Origin: Warburgia ugandensis
Lineage: Eukaryota > Streptophyta > Magnoliopsida > Canellales > Canellaceae
Direction: 5' to 3'
DNA length: 64,000 bases
Assembly (NCBI GenBank): GCA_035236585.1
Contig: CP141137.1
Span: 42,368,057-42,432,056, forward strand
The notes below the pieces were generated by a model. The model ran no database searches. It was not told the DNA's origin and was given only the letters and a program-made list of their open reading frames with translations. Both the position numbers and the translations under genes were made by a program. Every line of letters begins with the position of its first letter. The first letter of the stretch is position 1. Below, in pieces: positions 1 to 12,000 of the stretch.

Positions 1-908
1 TTTCCTCTATTCATAATTAGAACGTCCACTTCACTGCTTCACCGTCTCACCTAACCTTCTAATCTTATATCTCCAATCATCACATAAATTTCCTACATGG
101 AATCCTAGATCTAATTATCCTTCTTCTTCCTTGGATAGGATCTTAGCATATTGGAAACCCAAAAATGTATATATACCCATGAATTCTAGACCTATTTCAA
201 GTAAGGGATTTGCTTCTAACTCCTTGAAATCAAAGCACTTCTACTTGGAGATATTCTTAGGGCTTTGGACTTCAACACTTTGGCTACTTCTTCATTGTCT
301 TCCACAACCTTTTCATTGCTTTATTTATTTTATTTTTGCACTTCACTTCTAGGTTGGTACCTTGTTTTAGTTTCTTGTGTCCATTGTGCTAGCTTCTAGC
401 TTTCCTTGTTTGTTTTTTGCCATACTTCCATACACATAGTTTCTCCTTGTTTCCTCTTTCTTTGCTTCCACTTATCCTAAATTTCTTGCTTATTTCTTCA
501 AGATCTAAATTATCTTTTCTCTTGTAGTGAAAGCCAAATGAATAATAGCTTTGAATCTTCTTGTTTTCCCTTCTTCTTTGCCTTGTTTCTAGCTTAGATG
601 TAGGCCTATTTTGCTTGTTCTTTGCTTCCATATTTATGTTCTTTCATGCTTTCATTCTCTTGAATTCTATTTGGGTTGTACATACATAATATCTGATATT
701 AGTTTCAGAATGTTGGGGAATGTTTAGTTCTTGCTTTGAATCAATTTCTAGACATTAGAAATGTACAAAATTTTCAACCTTGTTCCCTATGTACATGCAC
801 ACCAATTTTGATGTACTTTTCAATCAATTAATAAACTTATTTGAGGAGCAGCATACTATTTAACTCTAGTAGTAAATTACTTCAATTATTGAGTGTTATA
901 TTCCATGA
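1..908 (+). mobile_element. Element A (Athila-like) 5' LTR, left part
   Basis: This stretch is collinear with 30,424-31,300, the 3' LTR of the same element. By that alignment the LTR begins about 1.05 kb before the window. It carries a TATA-like run at 166-176 and an AATAAA polyadenylation signal at 829-834, both on the + strand, which set the orientation. The sequence stops at 908 with CATGA and resumes after the same five bases at 11,206-11,210, so element B inserted here. No gene is present; the small open frames are chance. Confidence 0.85.
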
Positions 909-1134
909 TGTAACATTCTAAATTTTTATAACATTTTTTTATAATAATAATTGTAGTCGGGATCCCAAAATAAAAAGATTCTATTAATTATTTATTAAAA
1001 CATTTATTGAAAACAGCCGGGTGTTATTTTATTTTTCTGAAACACCATGATCATGATTTAAATTATAATTATAAATACACAGTAAACAAAACACATTTCA
1101 ATTTCAACGTCAAAATCATTAGTGCCTTTATTTT

Positions 1135-1578
1135 CAAAACAATAATTGTCCATAACATAATAATAATGTGGCCCAGGGTCTATCCATCATAACATCCCAC
1201 CTCAATGTCCATCATATATATACAATTATCATAATCAATCCCATCAATAAAAGTATACATTCCATAAACAAAGTCAAATGGTAGTCCGCTTATTAACTCA
1301 TGTTATTGTCTATTAGTCCAAGTAGAACAATCTCCCACTGCTATTATGGTCTCTCACAAAACAATAATTGTCCATAACATAATAATAATGTGGCCCAGGG
1401 TCTATCCATCATAACATCCCACCTCAATGTCCATCATATATATACAATTATCATAATCAATCCCATCAATAAAAGTATACATTCCATAAACAAAGTCAAA
1501 TGGTAGTCCGCTTATTAACTCATGTTATTGTCTATTAGTCCAAGTAGAACAATCTCCCACTGCTATTATGGTCTCTCA
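1135..1578. repeat. Perfect 222-bp tandem duplication inside the 3' LTR of B
   Basis: Copy one is 1,135-1,356 and copy two is 1,357-1,578. Read base by base, they appear identical. The partner LTR has a single copy (about 8,675-8,895) with many differences. The duplication therefore arose after insertion of B, or is an assembly artefact. Confidence 0.95.
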
Positions 1579-1614
1579 ACGGTCTTCCCTTTCTGTTGTC
1601 TCACTTGAGATCTA

Positions 1615-1640
1615 AGGCATTGCAAAACAAAGCAATGCCT
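1615..1640. other. LTR hairpin (perfect 9-bp stem)
   Basis: AGGCATTGC (1,615-1,623) and GCAATGCCT (1,632-1,640) form a perfect stem around an 8-base loop. The corresponding place in the other LTR of B (8,936-8,961) has the same loop but a damaged stem. Hairpins at the equivalent place occur in all four solo LTRs of this window. Confidence 0.75.
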
Positions 1641-3881
1641 TTGCAAGCTATTGCTTCTGTAGGTACATAGACAGTTAATGTAATAAAGATGGAATAAATA
1701 GAATAATAGTGCTTATATAATGAAAAGATCTATCATCTATGAAAATGAAATCATTATAAGCAATGCCACCATGATCTCAAAATATCATGTACGATAAAAC
1801 ATGCATCTTATGGGATTAAAACATGATATAAGCTAATGTAAATGAAACATAAATAATAATAGGAATACACTCGTATAAATAGATAATGAGCACTCATATC
1901 ACTCCTTTGAGTATTGTCACACACAGGTATACAACAATATCTCCATGCTCATCATTCTAGCATATAGAACAAGAGTATGGATCATCATGCTGTAATGGCA
2001 ACCCTCCAGGGTCTCAACCACCACCGCTCCCCATCGACACCATAATGGGAGACTTAACGTCTGTCCCCATGGAAAGGCCTGGACTGGTAGTGTGGACTAT
2101 CCATGTTACCAAACCCTTACTGAATGCCATCTGTGGGCAGGTGTCTATCGTATCACAATCACATCACAAATCTCAGAGGGTGGGTGGTCAGCCCTACTCC
2201 GTCCTAGTATGACATCCACTAACTGAGAGCACTCATAAAAAACCCAAAACACCGAAAACACATATCTAAAAAACTAGGAGCACTCATGGCTTGCAATGCC
2301 CAAGGCACAAACCTCATCTTGAGGTTAGTCTCTAAAAGGACTAGCTACCAAGCCTCCATTGTCCTTTCTCAGAAAAACCTATTAGTTTCAGTAATGCAAT
2401 AAAGAAAGATAATTTTTAATTATGCATAAATACGGAGTATCAATCTAATGAAATAATCGATCATAATTTCATTCAATATATTATCAAATTCTAATATCGA
2501 TCATAGCATAAAAAGTGGAGTCTCATACAATCATAGACTAAAAGAACATGTGTCAATTAAATCACAATCAATCATAATGCTATGATAATGCAAGGTCTAA
2601 AATCAAACATAACATTAAATGTTGTCACCTACCTCAATGTGAGATCACTCAACATAAGCGTATAATCCCCTTACCTTAAATGTTCAGATGTACCTATCAA
2701 TACCACAATAATATTTTATAATTTTTCTAAATTAAAAGTGGTCAATTATAAGTTTTTAAGTTAAATCTAGGTCCGCATCATCAAGAAGATCGCAACAAAT
2801 GTTTTTGATCTTGATTTGGACCTCTATAGCTCTCAAAATCAATTTTTTTGTAAAAACGCTTCATAAATTAATATTATTATTTTTATAGGGGGTTGGGCGA
2901 GCCGTTTACAACTGTGTACACAGGCGGCCTGGGTGCCGACGTGGGAGCCAACGTTGGGAAAGATGATCGGGGTCCAGTCGTTCCCGGTGACCCCGCAAGT
3001 GCCCAAATTTCACGATTTTTGTACCCTTTTTGTCTAAATTTCATGTAGTTTCCATTTTTAACACTCCTTTTAATTGATTTTGCCAAAAACTAAGGTTTTT
3101 TCTTGATTTTTATCACATTCTTAAATTTCTCCTACGTATTGTTCTTCGTGATTTTTGGTGTCGTCAACCGTCGAATCTCTGTCAAACTTAAAGGGTTTGT
3201 TCTTGGGTTAGTCACGTACCATATGAACAAACGGATTGTGGTTTTGACACTGTTTAATCTACTAAATCTTATGACTAAAGTAGGGTACACCCTGTCCCTG
3301 GGAAATGACAAACCTTCGTCATTTTTTCGATGACTTCCATGCATGCAACCAATGTATACCCTACACATGGAAAGGGGAAAAGACGGTTGGGACTTACCTC
3401 ATTTAGCTGGGAGGTTGTTGACACTACCAGAGCTCTAGTAAAAAAAAAAAGAATTTGCAGATGCTAGGGTTTGAGGGAAGGGATGCGACGGAGAAGATGA
3501 TGAGAGGAGCAGTTTAAGGGAGAGAGAGATTGTGCTGGGAAGGAGGAAGGGAAGTTTTTCCCTTATACTCCACCCCCCGATGATTTCTCCAATGAAGTTG
3601 TCGAATCTGATAGAGGCATGTAGAAGGGTGGAAGGGGGTACTGTGATCAAAACAGCCCCCTGTATTTTGGTCCCTCCAAATTATAAAACTACCCTTCTAA
3701 CTTCAATGGCTCATAACTTCTCTGTTTGACCTCTATTTTCTGTGTTCTTTATGTCATTGGAATTCTATTGACGTGTAATTTCTAGTTTTTTAGTTTTTAG
3801 AAGCAAATTCTATGCATAAATTTTTTAATTTAATTTATTTATTTTATCACTAATTTAAGATTAAAAATTAAGGATATTACA

Positions 3882-3894
3882 TCCTTCCCACCTT
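3882..3894 (-). other. Element B polypurine tract
   Basis: On the minus strand this reads AAGGTGGGAAGGA and abuts the first base of the 3' LTR. This is the expected position of the plus-strand primer of an LTR retrotransposon and fixes the LTR boundary at 3,881. Confidence 0.85.
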
Positions 3895-5375
3895 ATTAAA
3901 ATTTTGTCCTCGAAATTTCGATACATACCTCTATGTAAATAACTCTAGGTGGATCCTCTGCACCTTCTCTTTTGTCTCCCATGTGGCCTCCTATAGTAAA
4001 TGATGCTACCAAAGGACTTTGACTAATGTAATAGTTTTAGTCCTCAACTCTTTGACTTTCGTATCCAGTATGCGCACAGGTCTCTCCTTAAATGTCATAT
4101 CAAGGTATAACTCTCCTGGAATCTGCTCCAACATGTGTGATGGATCTGGCACATATTTCCTCAGTATGGATGCATGGAAGACGTCATGTACATTTGCTAA
4201 TTGTGGTGGCAAGGCTAGCTAGTATGCTACTGATCCAACTCTGTGTAATATCTCAAAAGGTCCAATGTACCTGGGGCTAAGCTTCCCCTTATTCCCAAAC
4301 CTCATAACTCCTTTAATGGGGGAAACCTTCAAGAATACATGCCCACCTTCTGAGAACTCTAGGTCTTTTCGCCTCTTGTTAGCATAACTCTTCTTTCGGC
4401 AGTGAGCTATCAACAATCTCTTTCAGATAAGTCGCACTTTCTCTGCACACTCGAACTTCAATATGTGTCTCTCTCCTACATCACTCCAACAAAAGGGTGA
4501 CCGACAGGGTCTGCCATAAAATGCCTCGTATGGAGCCATGCCAATACTCACGTGATAACTGTTATTATAGGTGAACTCGACCAGTGGTAAATGATCTTCC
4601 CAGCTACCCTTCCAATCTATAACACAAGCCCGTAGCATATCCTCAATTGTTTGGATGGTCCTCTCGCTCTGACAATGTATATGAGGGTGGAATGCTATGC
4701 TAAATTTTGGCCTCGATCCTAGAGCCTCTTGTACACTCTTCTAGTACTTTGAAGTAAACATAGTGTCTTGATCTGATATAATCATTAAGGAAACTCCATG
4801 TAGACTCACAATCTCCTTGACATACAATTTTGCTAAGCTGTCCATCATCTGATTCTGTCTAATAGGAAGGAAATGAGTAGACTTGGTCAACCTGTCCAGA
4901 ACTACCCATATCACGTCGTGGCTGCTAATAGTCCTTGAAAGACCTACAATGAAGTCCATAGTAATATGATCCCACTTCCACTCAGGGAGGTCCAATGTCT
5001 GAAGTAGTCCTGATGGACACTGATGCTCAGCCTTGACTTGGTGATAGGTCAGACACTGTGCTACGCACTCTCTAACATTCTTCTTCATCTAGTTCCACCA
5101 GAAATGTCTCCTGAGGTCGTAATACATCTTTGTACCTCCAGGATGGATCCTATACTGGGACTGGTGTACCTCTTGAAGTAACTCACGCTTCAAATCATCA
5201 TCTGCTGGTACTACCAACCTACCCTTGAATCTGACTCCTCCATCTGGTCCTCTCATAAAATCTGCCCCATCTGCCATGTCTTGTATCTCTTTATCTTTGG
5301 CATGTGCCTCTAGAATCCTATCAAAGAACTTAGACCAAGTCGATAAATTGGCAATCATTACTCCAAACTTTCTAC
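3895..5375 (-). pseudogene. pol: Element B integrase and chromodomain-like tail (pol, broken)
   Basis: Read right to left, this encodes the zinc-binding start of integrase (H-x-S-Q-x-R-I-H-P-G-G near 5,170, then C-L-T-Y-H-Q-V-K-A-E-H near 5,045). The catalytic core follows, with a D at TMDFIVGL (about 4,950) and a second D at IISDQDTMF (about 4,765). The third part includes VEFTYNNSYH and APYEAFYGRPCRSP (about 4,510-4,585). The C-terminal part has SPRYIGPFEIL (about 4,260) and ends with a chromodomain-like VKVLW...EATWE (about 4,010-3,975). Stops at about 5,090, 4,742, 4,420 and 4,215 interrupt an otherwise single frame. The integrase would insert the cDNA; the tail in this lineage usually recognises chromatin. 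It cannot make a full protein as it stands. Confidence 0.93.
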
Positions 5376-6560
5376 TCAGGGCATCTACGACGACATTAGC
5401 CTTCTCAGGATGGTACTGTATCGTGAAGTCGAAGTCATTGAGATACTCCATCTATCTAAGTTGCCTCATGTTCAAATCACTTTGAGTAAAGAAGTAGTTA
5501 AGGCTCTTATGATCAGTGAATACCTCAAACTTCTTTCCATAAAGATAATGTCTCTAGGACTTCAGTTCAAATACTATTGCTGCTAACTCCAGATCATGTG
5601 TTGGGTAATTTACCTCATGTGTCTTCAACTGTCTTGACGCATAGGCAATTACCTTCCCATGCTGCATCAACACTGCTCCTAATTCCTTGCCTGAGGCATC
5701 ACAATAAACCACATAACTACTTGTGCTTGATGGTAATGTCAATACTGGGGCAATAGTAAGTCTCCTCTTGAGCTCCTGGAAGCTCTCCTCGTAAGCATCA
5801 GTTCAAACGAACTGAGTGTCTTTCTTGGTCAGGGTAGTCAATGGTAAAGCAATCTTTGAGAATGCTTCTATGAGACGATGATAATATCTTGCCAACCTGT
5901 GAAAACTGTATATCTCTGTCACTGTCTTGGGTCTCTCCCAATGTAGTACTGCCTCAACCTTTGCTAGATCCATGGCCACTCCATCTTTAGATACGACGTG
6001 GCCTAAGAACTACACTTGATCTAACCAAAAATCACACTTACTGAACTTGGCATGCAACTGATGTCGATAAAGTGTGTCCAATACCATGTGGAGATGCTCC
6101 ATCTGTGTTTCATGGCTAGGAGAGTAAATCAAGATGTCATCAACAAAGACAATCACGAACTTATCCAAGTAAGCTCGGAAGACATGGTTCATTAGATCCA
6201 TGAACATCGTAGGTGCATTTGTCAATCCAAACGGCATCACTAATAACTTATAGTGGCCATAGTGACTCCTAAAAGCAGTCTTTGAGATGTCCTCTTCTCT
6301 TACCCTCAACTGATGATATCCTAACCTCAGGTCTATCTTGGAGAATACTCGTGCTAATTGGAGCTGATCATATAAATCATCTATGCAGGGCAAAGTGTAT
6401 CGGTTCTTTATAATAACACTATTCAGCAACCGATAGTCAATGCATAGTCTCAGTGATCCATCCTTTTTCTTCACGAAAAAGACTAGTGCTCCACATGGTG
6501 ATCCACTTGGCCTGATGAAGCCCTTATCTAATAACTCTTACAACCGTACTTTAAGCTCTC
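5376..6560 (-). pseudogene. pol: Element B reverse transcriptase and RNase H (pol, broken)
   Basis: The RT core is an open stretch at 6,010-6,474 on the minus strand. It contains [38 protein letters not shown] and the catalytic FVDDILIYS with both aspartates intact. After a stop, RNase H shows [17 protein letters not shown] (about 5,700) and [20 protein letters not shown] (about 5,610). It continues past a stop near 5,551 to the end of the domain near 5,385 (QYHPEKANVVVDALSR). The order and spacing are those of chromodomain gypsy elements. The RT-RNase H frame is shared with the integrase but not with protease upstream, so a frameshift lies between 6,480 and 6,720. Several stops look like TGG or CAG changed to TAG. 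Confidence 0.95.
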
Positions 6561-6724
6561 TCAACTCTACTGGGGCCATATGGTATGGTGCCTTAGAGAC
6601 AGACAACATCAATATCGTCAAGCTCAATAGTCACATATGCAAGGAACGCTCTGCACCCTCGTGAATAAAATTGTGCTGCCTTCATAGTAGAGATGATGCA
6701 TGTACTTGCTTGACCCTTTCTGCT

Positions 6725-7090
6725 CTAGAACAATATTTCTAGTTGCCCAGGTATAGGAAAAGTGACCCACTTCTTTTGGCAGTCTATGGTAGCCCAATAG
6801 CTAGCTAACCAATCCATTCCAAATATAACGTCGTAGTTGAACATGTCTAATAAAACAAAGTCGGAGTCCATCCTCACGCCTAATATCTCTATGGGTATCT
6901 CTCGAAGATACTCAGTAGTCTCTACTGTCTCTCCCACCACTATCATAATATCTAACCCAAATGCTAATTTATGCATGCATACATCAAGGTAAGATGCAAA
7001 AATACATGATATAAAAGAATGAGTGGACCCCGTGTCAAAGAGGGCCCTAGCATGTCGGTTTAAGACTAGAAGAGTACCTTCAATGACCTG
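6725..7090 (-). pseudogene. pol: Element B aspartic protease
   Basis: The minus strand reads ALFDTGSTHSFIS at about 7,020-7,055, with the catalytic D-T-G triplet intact. It is followed by the flap region and VIFGMDWLASYWATIDCQKK (about 6,770-6,830). This G-M-D-W-L block closes the retropepsin-like fold in gypsy elements. The protease would cut the Gag-Pol polyprotein into working parts. It stays in frame with gag, and the next frame change lies just downstream. The stretch 6,480-6,720 is the linker to RT, shifted in frame and with stops. Confidence 0.92.
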
Positions 7091-7189
7091 GTGTGATGCC
7101 TATGCCTGTCCTGATGTGATGGCAAATACTCGTCCCTGACTACGTTGCACAGTAGCTATCTTTGCACCCATCTCGATCTGCCTATCTCT

Positions 7190-8299
7190 CTGCTCCTTAG
7201 CTCAGTCTTTAATGAAGTGGCACACTTCTCCATAGTTAAAACACCTGTATGGATGTCTTTGAAAAGGTGGCTGGTGTTGTCCCTGTGGTTGGGGCTACCT
7301 CTAATGTTGTGGTCTGTCGAATCTATTGCACCCTTGCCTAGGGTGCCAACCCTTGCACCTGTCGCATCGCTTCTTCTCTATGTCTCTCTTAGGCTTGGTC
7401 AGCATTTGGTAACCTAGTGCTCTATGTGCCTGCATAGCACTAAAGGGTCTCTTGCCCTTAGTGGGCTGGTACGCGCTCCCTTTAGTCCCAAGAGAGTTCT
7501 TCTCCAGCATGGAGGTCATGTCAGCTACATCTCTCATAGTAGTGGGTCAGGAAGTAATCACTCGATCTCTCAGCCAGGGTGTTAGTCCATCCACGAACAT
7601 GTCTGTTGCCTCCTTGACTGAGGCAAGTGCGTCCGGAGCAAACCTCCTCAGTCCGGTAAATTGGTTTAGGTACTGTTGAACCGTCATGTCTCTTTGTTCA
7701 AGGGTGGAAAACTCTTTCTTCAGTGATTGTAATGGATGAGGTAGAAAATACTGAGCATCAAAAGCCTGTTTAAAGGCTACCCATGTCATCGTCTCTGTAG
7801 GATCTGGTTGTGTAAGTGTAAAGGTCTGCCACCAAAAGCTTGCCTCACCTTTCAGTAGGTAGGTATCTACCCAGACTTGATCCTCTAGTGCAATCTTCAT
7901 TGTGTCAAATGTCCTCTCTACCTCGAATAGCCATCGCTCTACCTCCTTAGGATCATCATCGCCATAGAAAGGTGGTGACATCTTTTAAAATCATTCTAAT
8001 AGTTTATCTGACTTCTTAGTATCACTTATAGCATCACCCTTAGTGGTCTTAGGTGCTGGTGGGTCCCGTACTGAGTGGGTGGAATGAACAGATGAATCCA
8101 CAGGTACCACTGGAGGCGGTGTGACAGGGTTAGGGTTCACGACCTGAATCACACTCCTAACTTGCTGCTGTATGAGGGGTATTAGCCCTAGCATTACCCT
8201 ATCCACCAACTCAGCATCACAATCCCCTTGATCAGAGGACTTAGTAGGTGGAACAACTAGTGTAGTAGGGGTAGACCTTGTCCTTCTTCGAGGAGCCAT
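7190..8299 (-). pseudogene. gag: Element B gag with damaged zinc knuckle
   Basis: The start is the ATG at 8,299, about 125 bases inside the primer site, beginning MAPRRRTRST. A basic, proline-rich N-terminus is followed, after two stops near 7,985, by the conserved gypsy gag core (MSPPFYGDDDPKEVERWLFE, EASFWW, TWVAFKQAFDAQYF, VQQYLNQFTGLRRFAPDA, 7,547-7,981). The C-terminal part has a C-x2-C...C cluster (CDRCKGWHPRQGC, about 7,340). A CCHC-type knuckle follows near 7,225 with its second cysteine changed to tyrosine (CFNYGEV.H). Gag would package RNA into cytoplasmic particles. Gag, knuckle and protease remain in one frame, broken only by stops. Confidence 0.93.
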
Positions 8300-8422
8300 C
8301 TGTCAAAGATTTAAATACCACTAACTGTAAGTTCTTCTTTCCTAGTTCCTCTTTAACTACAATTTATGGACTGTCATCTACATATGAGTGGACATTTGTA
8401 AGGATTTATGATGGAATAGACT

Positions 8423-8436
8423 GGGCTCTGATACCA
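8423..8436 (-). other. Element B primer-binding site, initiator tRNA-Met type
   Basis: On the minus strand this reads TGGTATCAGAGCCC, the standard plant primer site complementary to the 3' end of initiator tRNA-Met. It starts two bases from the 5' LTR end at 8,439. It primes minus-strand DNA synthesis and confirms that the element lies on the minus strand. Confidence 0.95.
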
Positions 8437-8438
8437 AC

Positions 8439-11205
8439 TATAAAACCCCGAATTTTTATAACATTTCTTTTAGAATAATAATAGTTGTAGTCGGGATCCC
8501 CAAATAAAAAGATTCTATTAATTATTTATTAAAACATTTATTGAAAACCTCTGGGTGTTATTTTCTTTTTCTGAAACATCATGACCATGATTGAAATTAT
8601 AATTATAAATACACAGTAAACAAAACACATTTCAATTTCAACATTAAAATCAACGGGGCCTTTATTTTCAAAACAATAACTGTCCAAAACATAATAATAA
8701 TGTGGCCCAAGGTCTATCCATCATAACATTCTACCTCAATGTCCATCATATATATAATTCTTGTAATCAATCCCATCAATAAAAGTATACACTCCATAAA
8801 GAAAGTTAAATGGTAGTCTGTTTATTAACTCATGTTACTATTTATCAGTCCAAGTAAAAGAATCTTCCACTACTATCACGGTCTCTGAATGATCTTGCGC
8901 TTTCTACTACCACACTCGAGATCTAAGGAATTGCAAAACAAAGTAATGCCTCAGCATGCTATTGCTTGTGTAGGTACATAGACATTTAATGTAATAAAGA
9001 TGGAATAAATAGAATAATAGTGCTAATATAATGGAAAGATCTATCATCTATGAAAATAAAATCATTATAAGCAATGCCACCATAATCTTAAAACATCATG
9101 TATGATAAAACATGCATCTTATAGATTTAAAACATGATATGAGCTAATGTAAATGAACATAAAATAATAACAGGGGACCCTAAGGTACGTGGGTCCCATG
9201 AGTGTCCCATACCCTCGTATAAATTGATAATGAGTACTCATATCACTCCTCCGAGTGTCGTCACACCCAAGTATATAACAATATCTCCATGCTCATCATG
9301 CAAGCATATAGAACATGAGTATGGATCGTCATGCCGTAGTGCAACCCTCCAGGGTTTCAACCACCGCCGCTCCCCATCAACACATAACGGGAGACTTAAT
9401 GTCCGTCCCCATGGAAAGGCCTGGACCGGTAGTGTGGACTATCCATGTTACCAAACCCTTACCGAATGCCATCTGTGGGTAGGTGTCTATCGTATTACAA
9501 TCACATCATAAATCTCGGAGGGTGGGTGGTCGGCCCTACTCCCTCCTAGCATGACATCCACTGAGTTAGAGCACCCATCATAAAACCCAAAACACAAAAA
9601 ACATGTATCTCTAAAACTAGGAGCACTCGTGGCTCACAATCCCCAAGGCATGCCCCTCATCTTAGGGTTATCTTCTAAAAGGACCAGCCACCAAACCTCC
9701 ATTGTCCTTTCTCAGGAAAACCTATCAGTTTCAGTAATGCAATAAAGAAAGATAATTTTTAATTATGCATAAATACAGAGTATCAATCTCATGAAATAAT
9801 CTATCATAATTTCATTCAATATATTATCAAATTTTAGTATCGATCATAGCATAAAAAGTGGAGTCTCATACAATCGTAGAGTAAAAGAACATGTGTCAAT
9901 TAAATCACAATCAATCATGATGCTATGATAATGCAAGGTTTAAAATCAAACATAACATTAAATGTCATCACCTACCTCGATGTGAGCACACTCAACTTAA
10001 GTGTACAATCCCCTTATCATAAATGTTCAGATGTACTAGTTAATACCACAATACTATTTTATAATTTTTTGTAAATTAAAAGTGATCAATTATAATTTTT
10101 TAAGTTAAATCTAGGTCTGCATTGTCAAGACGATCGCAACGGATGTTTCTGATCGAGATTTGGACCTTTGTAGCTCTCAAAATCAAGTTTTTTATAAAAA
10201 TACTTCATAAATTAATAATATTAATCTATAGGGGATCAAGTGAGCCGTTTGCACAGGTTTACACCAATGGCGAGGGCGCTGACGCTAGAGCTGACACCGA
10301 GGAAGACTACCAGACCCCATAGCTGCCCAAATTTCATTATTTTTCACCTTTTTGCTCAGAATTTCATGTAATTTCCATTTTTAATACTCCTTTTGATTGA
10401 TTTTGCCAAAAGCTAAGGTTTTTTCTTGATTTTTCTTACATTCCTAAATTTCTCCTACGTGCTGTTCTTCGTGATTTCTAGAGTAGTCAACTGTCGGATC
10501 TCAATCAAACTTAAAGGCTTTGTTCTTGGGTTCATCACGTACCATATGAACTGACAGATTGTGGTTTTGACACTGTTTCATCTACTAAATCCTACGACTA
10601 TAGTAGGGTACACCCTGTCCTTGGGAAACGACGAACCCTCGTCACTTTTTCGATGACTTGCATGCATGCATGCAACCAATGTATACCATATACATGGAAA
10701 GGGGAAAAGAAGGTTGGGACTTACCTCGATCAGTTGGGTGGTCGTTGACCCTGTCAGAACTCTAGTTGCTGGAAAAAAAATGAATTTGCAGATGCTAGGG
10801 TTTGAGGGAACGGATGCGATGAAGAAGATGATGAGAGGAGTAGTCTGAGGGAGAGAGAGATAGTGTTGGGGAGGAGGAAGGGAAGTTTTTCCCTTATACT
10901 CCACCCCTCAAGGATTTCTCTGGCGAAGTTGCCGGATTTGATAGAGATGTGTAGAAGGGTGGAAGGGGGTGCCGTGATCAAAATAGCCCCCTGTATTTTG
11001 GGCCCCTCTAAATTACCAAACTGCCCTTCTAACTTCAACGGCTCATAACTTCTCCGTTTGAGCTCCGTTTTTTGCATTTTTTTATGTCGTTGGAATTCTA
11101 TCAATGCGTACTTTCTAGTTTTTTTGTTTTCAGAAGCAAATTCTATGCATAAATTTTTTAATTTAATTTATCAATAATTTAAGATTAAAAATTGAGGATA
11201 TTACA
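8439..11205 (-). repeat. Element B 5' LTR
   Basis: This is the partner of 909-3,881, 2,767 bp long. Its right end is ATATTACA and its left end TATAAAACC, where TG has become TA. A TATA-like GTATAAGGG is near 10,895 on the minus strand, where transcription would start. A GC-rich block at 10,230-10,332 sits where the partner LTR has a largely different GC-rich block. There is an extra segment near 9,170-9,215 not seen in the partner. Confidence 0.94.
10230..10332. other. GC-rich variable block in the 5' LTR of B
   Basis: This is a GC-rich segment rich in CG dinucleotides in an otherwise AT-rich LTR. Its two edges match the partner LTR block at 2,887-3,010, but the middle does not align by eye. 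Confidence 0.6.
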
Positions 11206-11976
11206 CATGAAAAGCGCTTGTTAAGTTACTTTCCATGCCTTCTTGATTTGAGTTTGATATACATCATATTGTGGGAATTTTTCATCTCATGTTTCACGTG
11301 CAACATCCAGTAGTCCAAACACTTTGTTTCTTGAAATCAAAGGAGCCCATTTAGCTTTTTTGTTAGTTCAGTCAGAGCATTGTTTATTTTTCATGATAGT
11401 TAGCTTTTAATTAATAATTTCTAGCCATCTTTTACTCCATGAACCATGCGCACACTTTCATGGTCATGAGCATGGTGATTGAAGTTCATGTCTAAATTCT
11501 TGGATGATTCTTTGCTTAGGTTAAGTTTAGATTTTAGTGGTTACTTGTTTTTCATCTTAGGTTAGTTTAGAAAGTTTCTAATTTAGTTTTAGACATATTT
11601 TTTGAAAGTTTCTGGTTTGGAAAAGTGAGTTTGGGAAATTTTCATTTTGAGCAAGTTTCCCTACATTCATTCATTTTAGTTTTGTATTAACTACTTTTAT
11701 TGGATGCATGTTAGTTAGGAAAGTTTTAATTCCATTGAATATCTTTATTTTTAGAAGATTTCCTTTAGTTCATGTTTTTAATTTTATGAATGTTTCCCTC
11801 TCCATATTGTTTAAATTCCTAGTTTAATCAAAACTGCCTTTCTTTGGATAAGATAAACAACTTAAACAAGATCCTATCAATTGAAACTTTTGTGCTATTC
11901 CTTGTTGAATCGACCTCTCTTCACACAAATTACTACATTGGTTTGTGCTCTTGCAAGTAATATTAAAGCTACACCA
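11206..11976 (+). mobile_element. Element A 5' LTR, right part
   Basis: This continues the LTR interrupted at 908, after the CATGA duplication. It ends at about 11,973-11,976 just before the primer site. The last 100 bases match, inverted, the LTR end at 47,168-47,290 of the opposite copy (shared GATCGACCTCTC-like and CTTGCAAGTAAT words). Together with the missing left part, the LTR would be about 2.7 kb. Confidence 0.85.
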
Positions 11977-11981
11977 TGTTT

Positions 11982-12000
11982 TTGGTGCCGTGGGGGAATT
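11982..12000 (+). other. Element A primer-binding site, tRNA-Asp type (decayed)
   Basis: TTGGTGCCGTGGGGGAATT lies 5-9 bases after the LTR end. It resembles the tRNA-Asp-complementary site used by Athila-type gypsy elements, with several changes. The same place in element C (47,143-47,164) and D (58,095-58,114) holds differently decayed versions. Confidence 0.75.

Larger units (their letters stand above)
909..3881 (-). repeat. Element B 3' LTR
   Basis: This LTR matches the right LTR (8,439-11,205) along its length, with roughly one difference in ten bases by eye plus indels. It begins on the + strand with TGTAACATTC and ends with GGATATTACA, giving the usual TG...CA ends. It is 2,973 bp, about 200 bp longer than its partner, because of a 222-bp tandem duplication at 1,135-1,578. 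A TATA-like GTATAAGGG lies near 3,563 on the minus strand, about 310 bp into the LTR. A GC-rich block at 2,887-3,010 differs strongly from the partner LTR. Confidence 0.93.
909..11205 (-). mobile_element. Element B: full-length chromodomain Ty3/gypsy retrotransposon
   Basis: This is a complete 10.3 kb element on the minus strand. It is flanked by the target-site duplication CATGA (904-908 and 11,206-11,210). Both LTRs are present (909-3,881 and 8,439-11,205), with a primer-binding site next to the right LTR and a purine tract next to the left one. Inside, in order on the minus strand, are gag, aspartic protease, reverse transcriptase, RNase H, integrase and a chromodomain-like tail. The long LTRs and initiator-Met primer site suggest the Tekay/Del lineage, which is an inference. 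Gag to protease share one frame and RT to chromodomain share another, so one frameshift near 6,480-6,720 plus about a dozen stop codons account for the decay. Confidence 0.95.

Noticed and set aside
3132..3650. Short open frames that recur in both LTRs of B (also 10,578-11,104)
   Set aside because: They are LTR sequence upstream and downstream of the TATA box, not conserved in frame between the two LTRs.
8423..8436. Part of a tRNA gene
   Set aside because: Only the 3'-end complement is present, beside an LTR: a primer-binding site. The same holds at 52,426-52,439.
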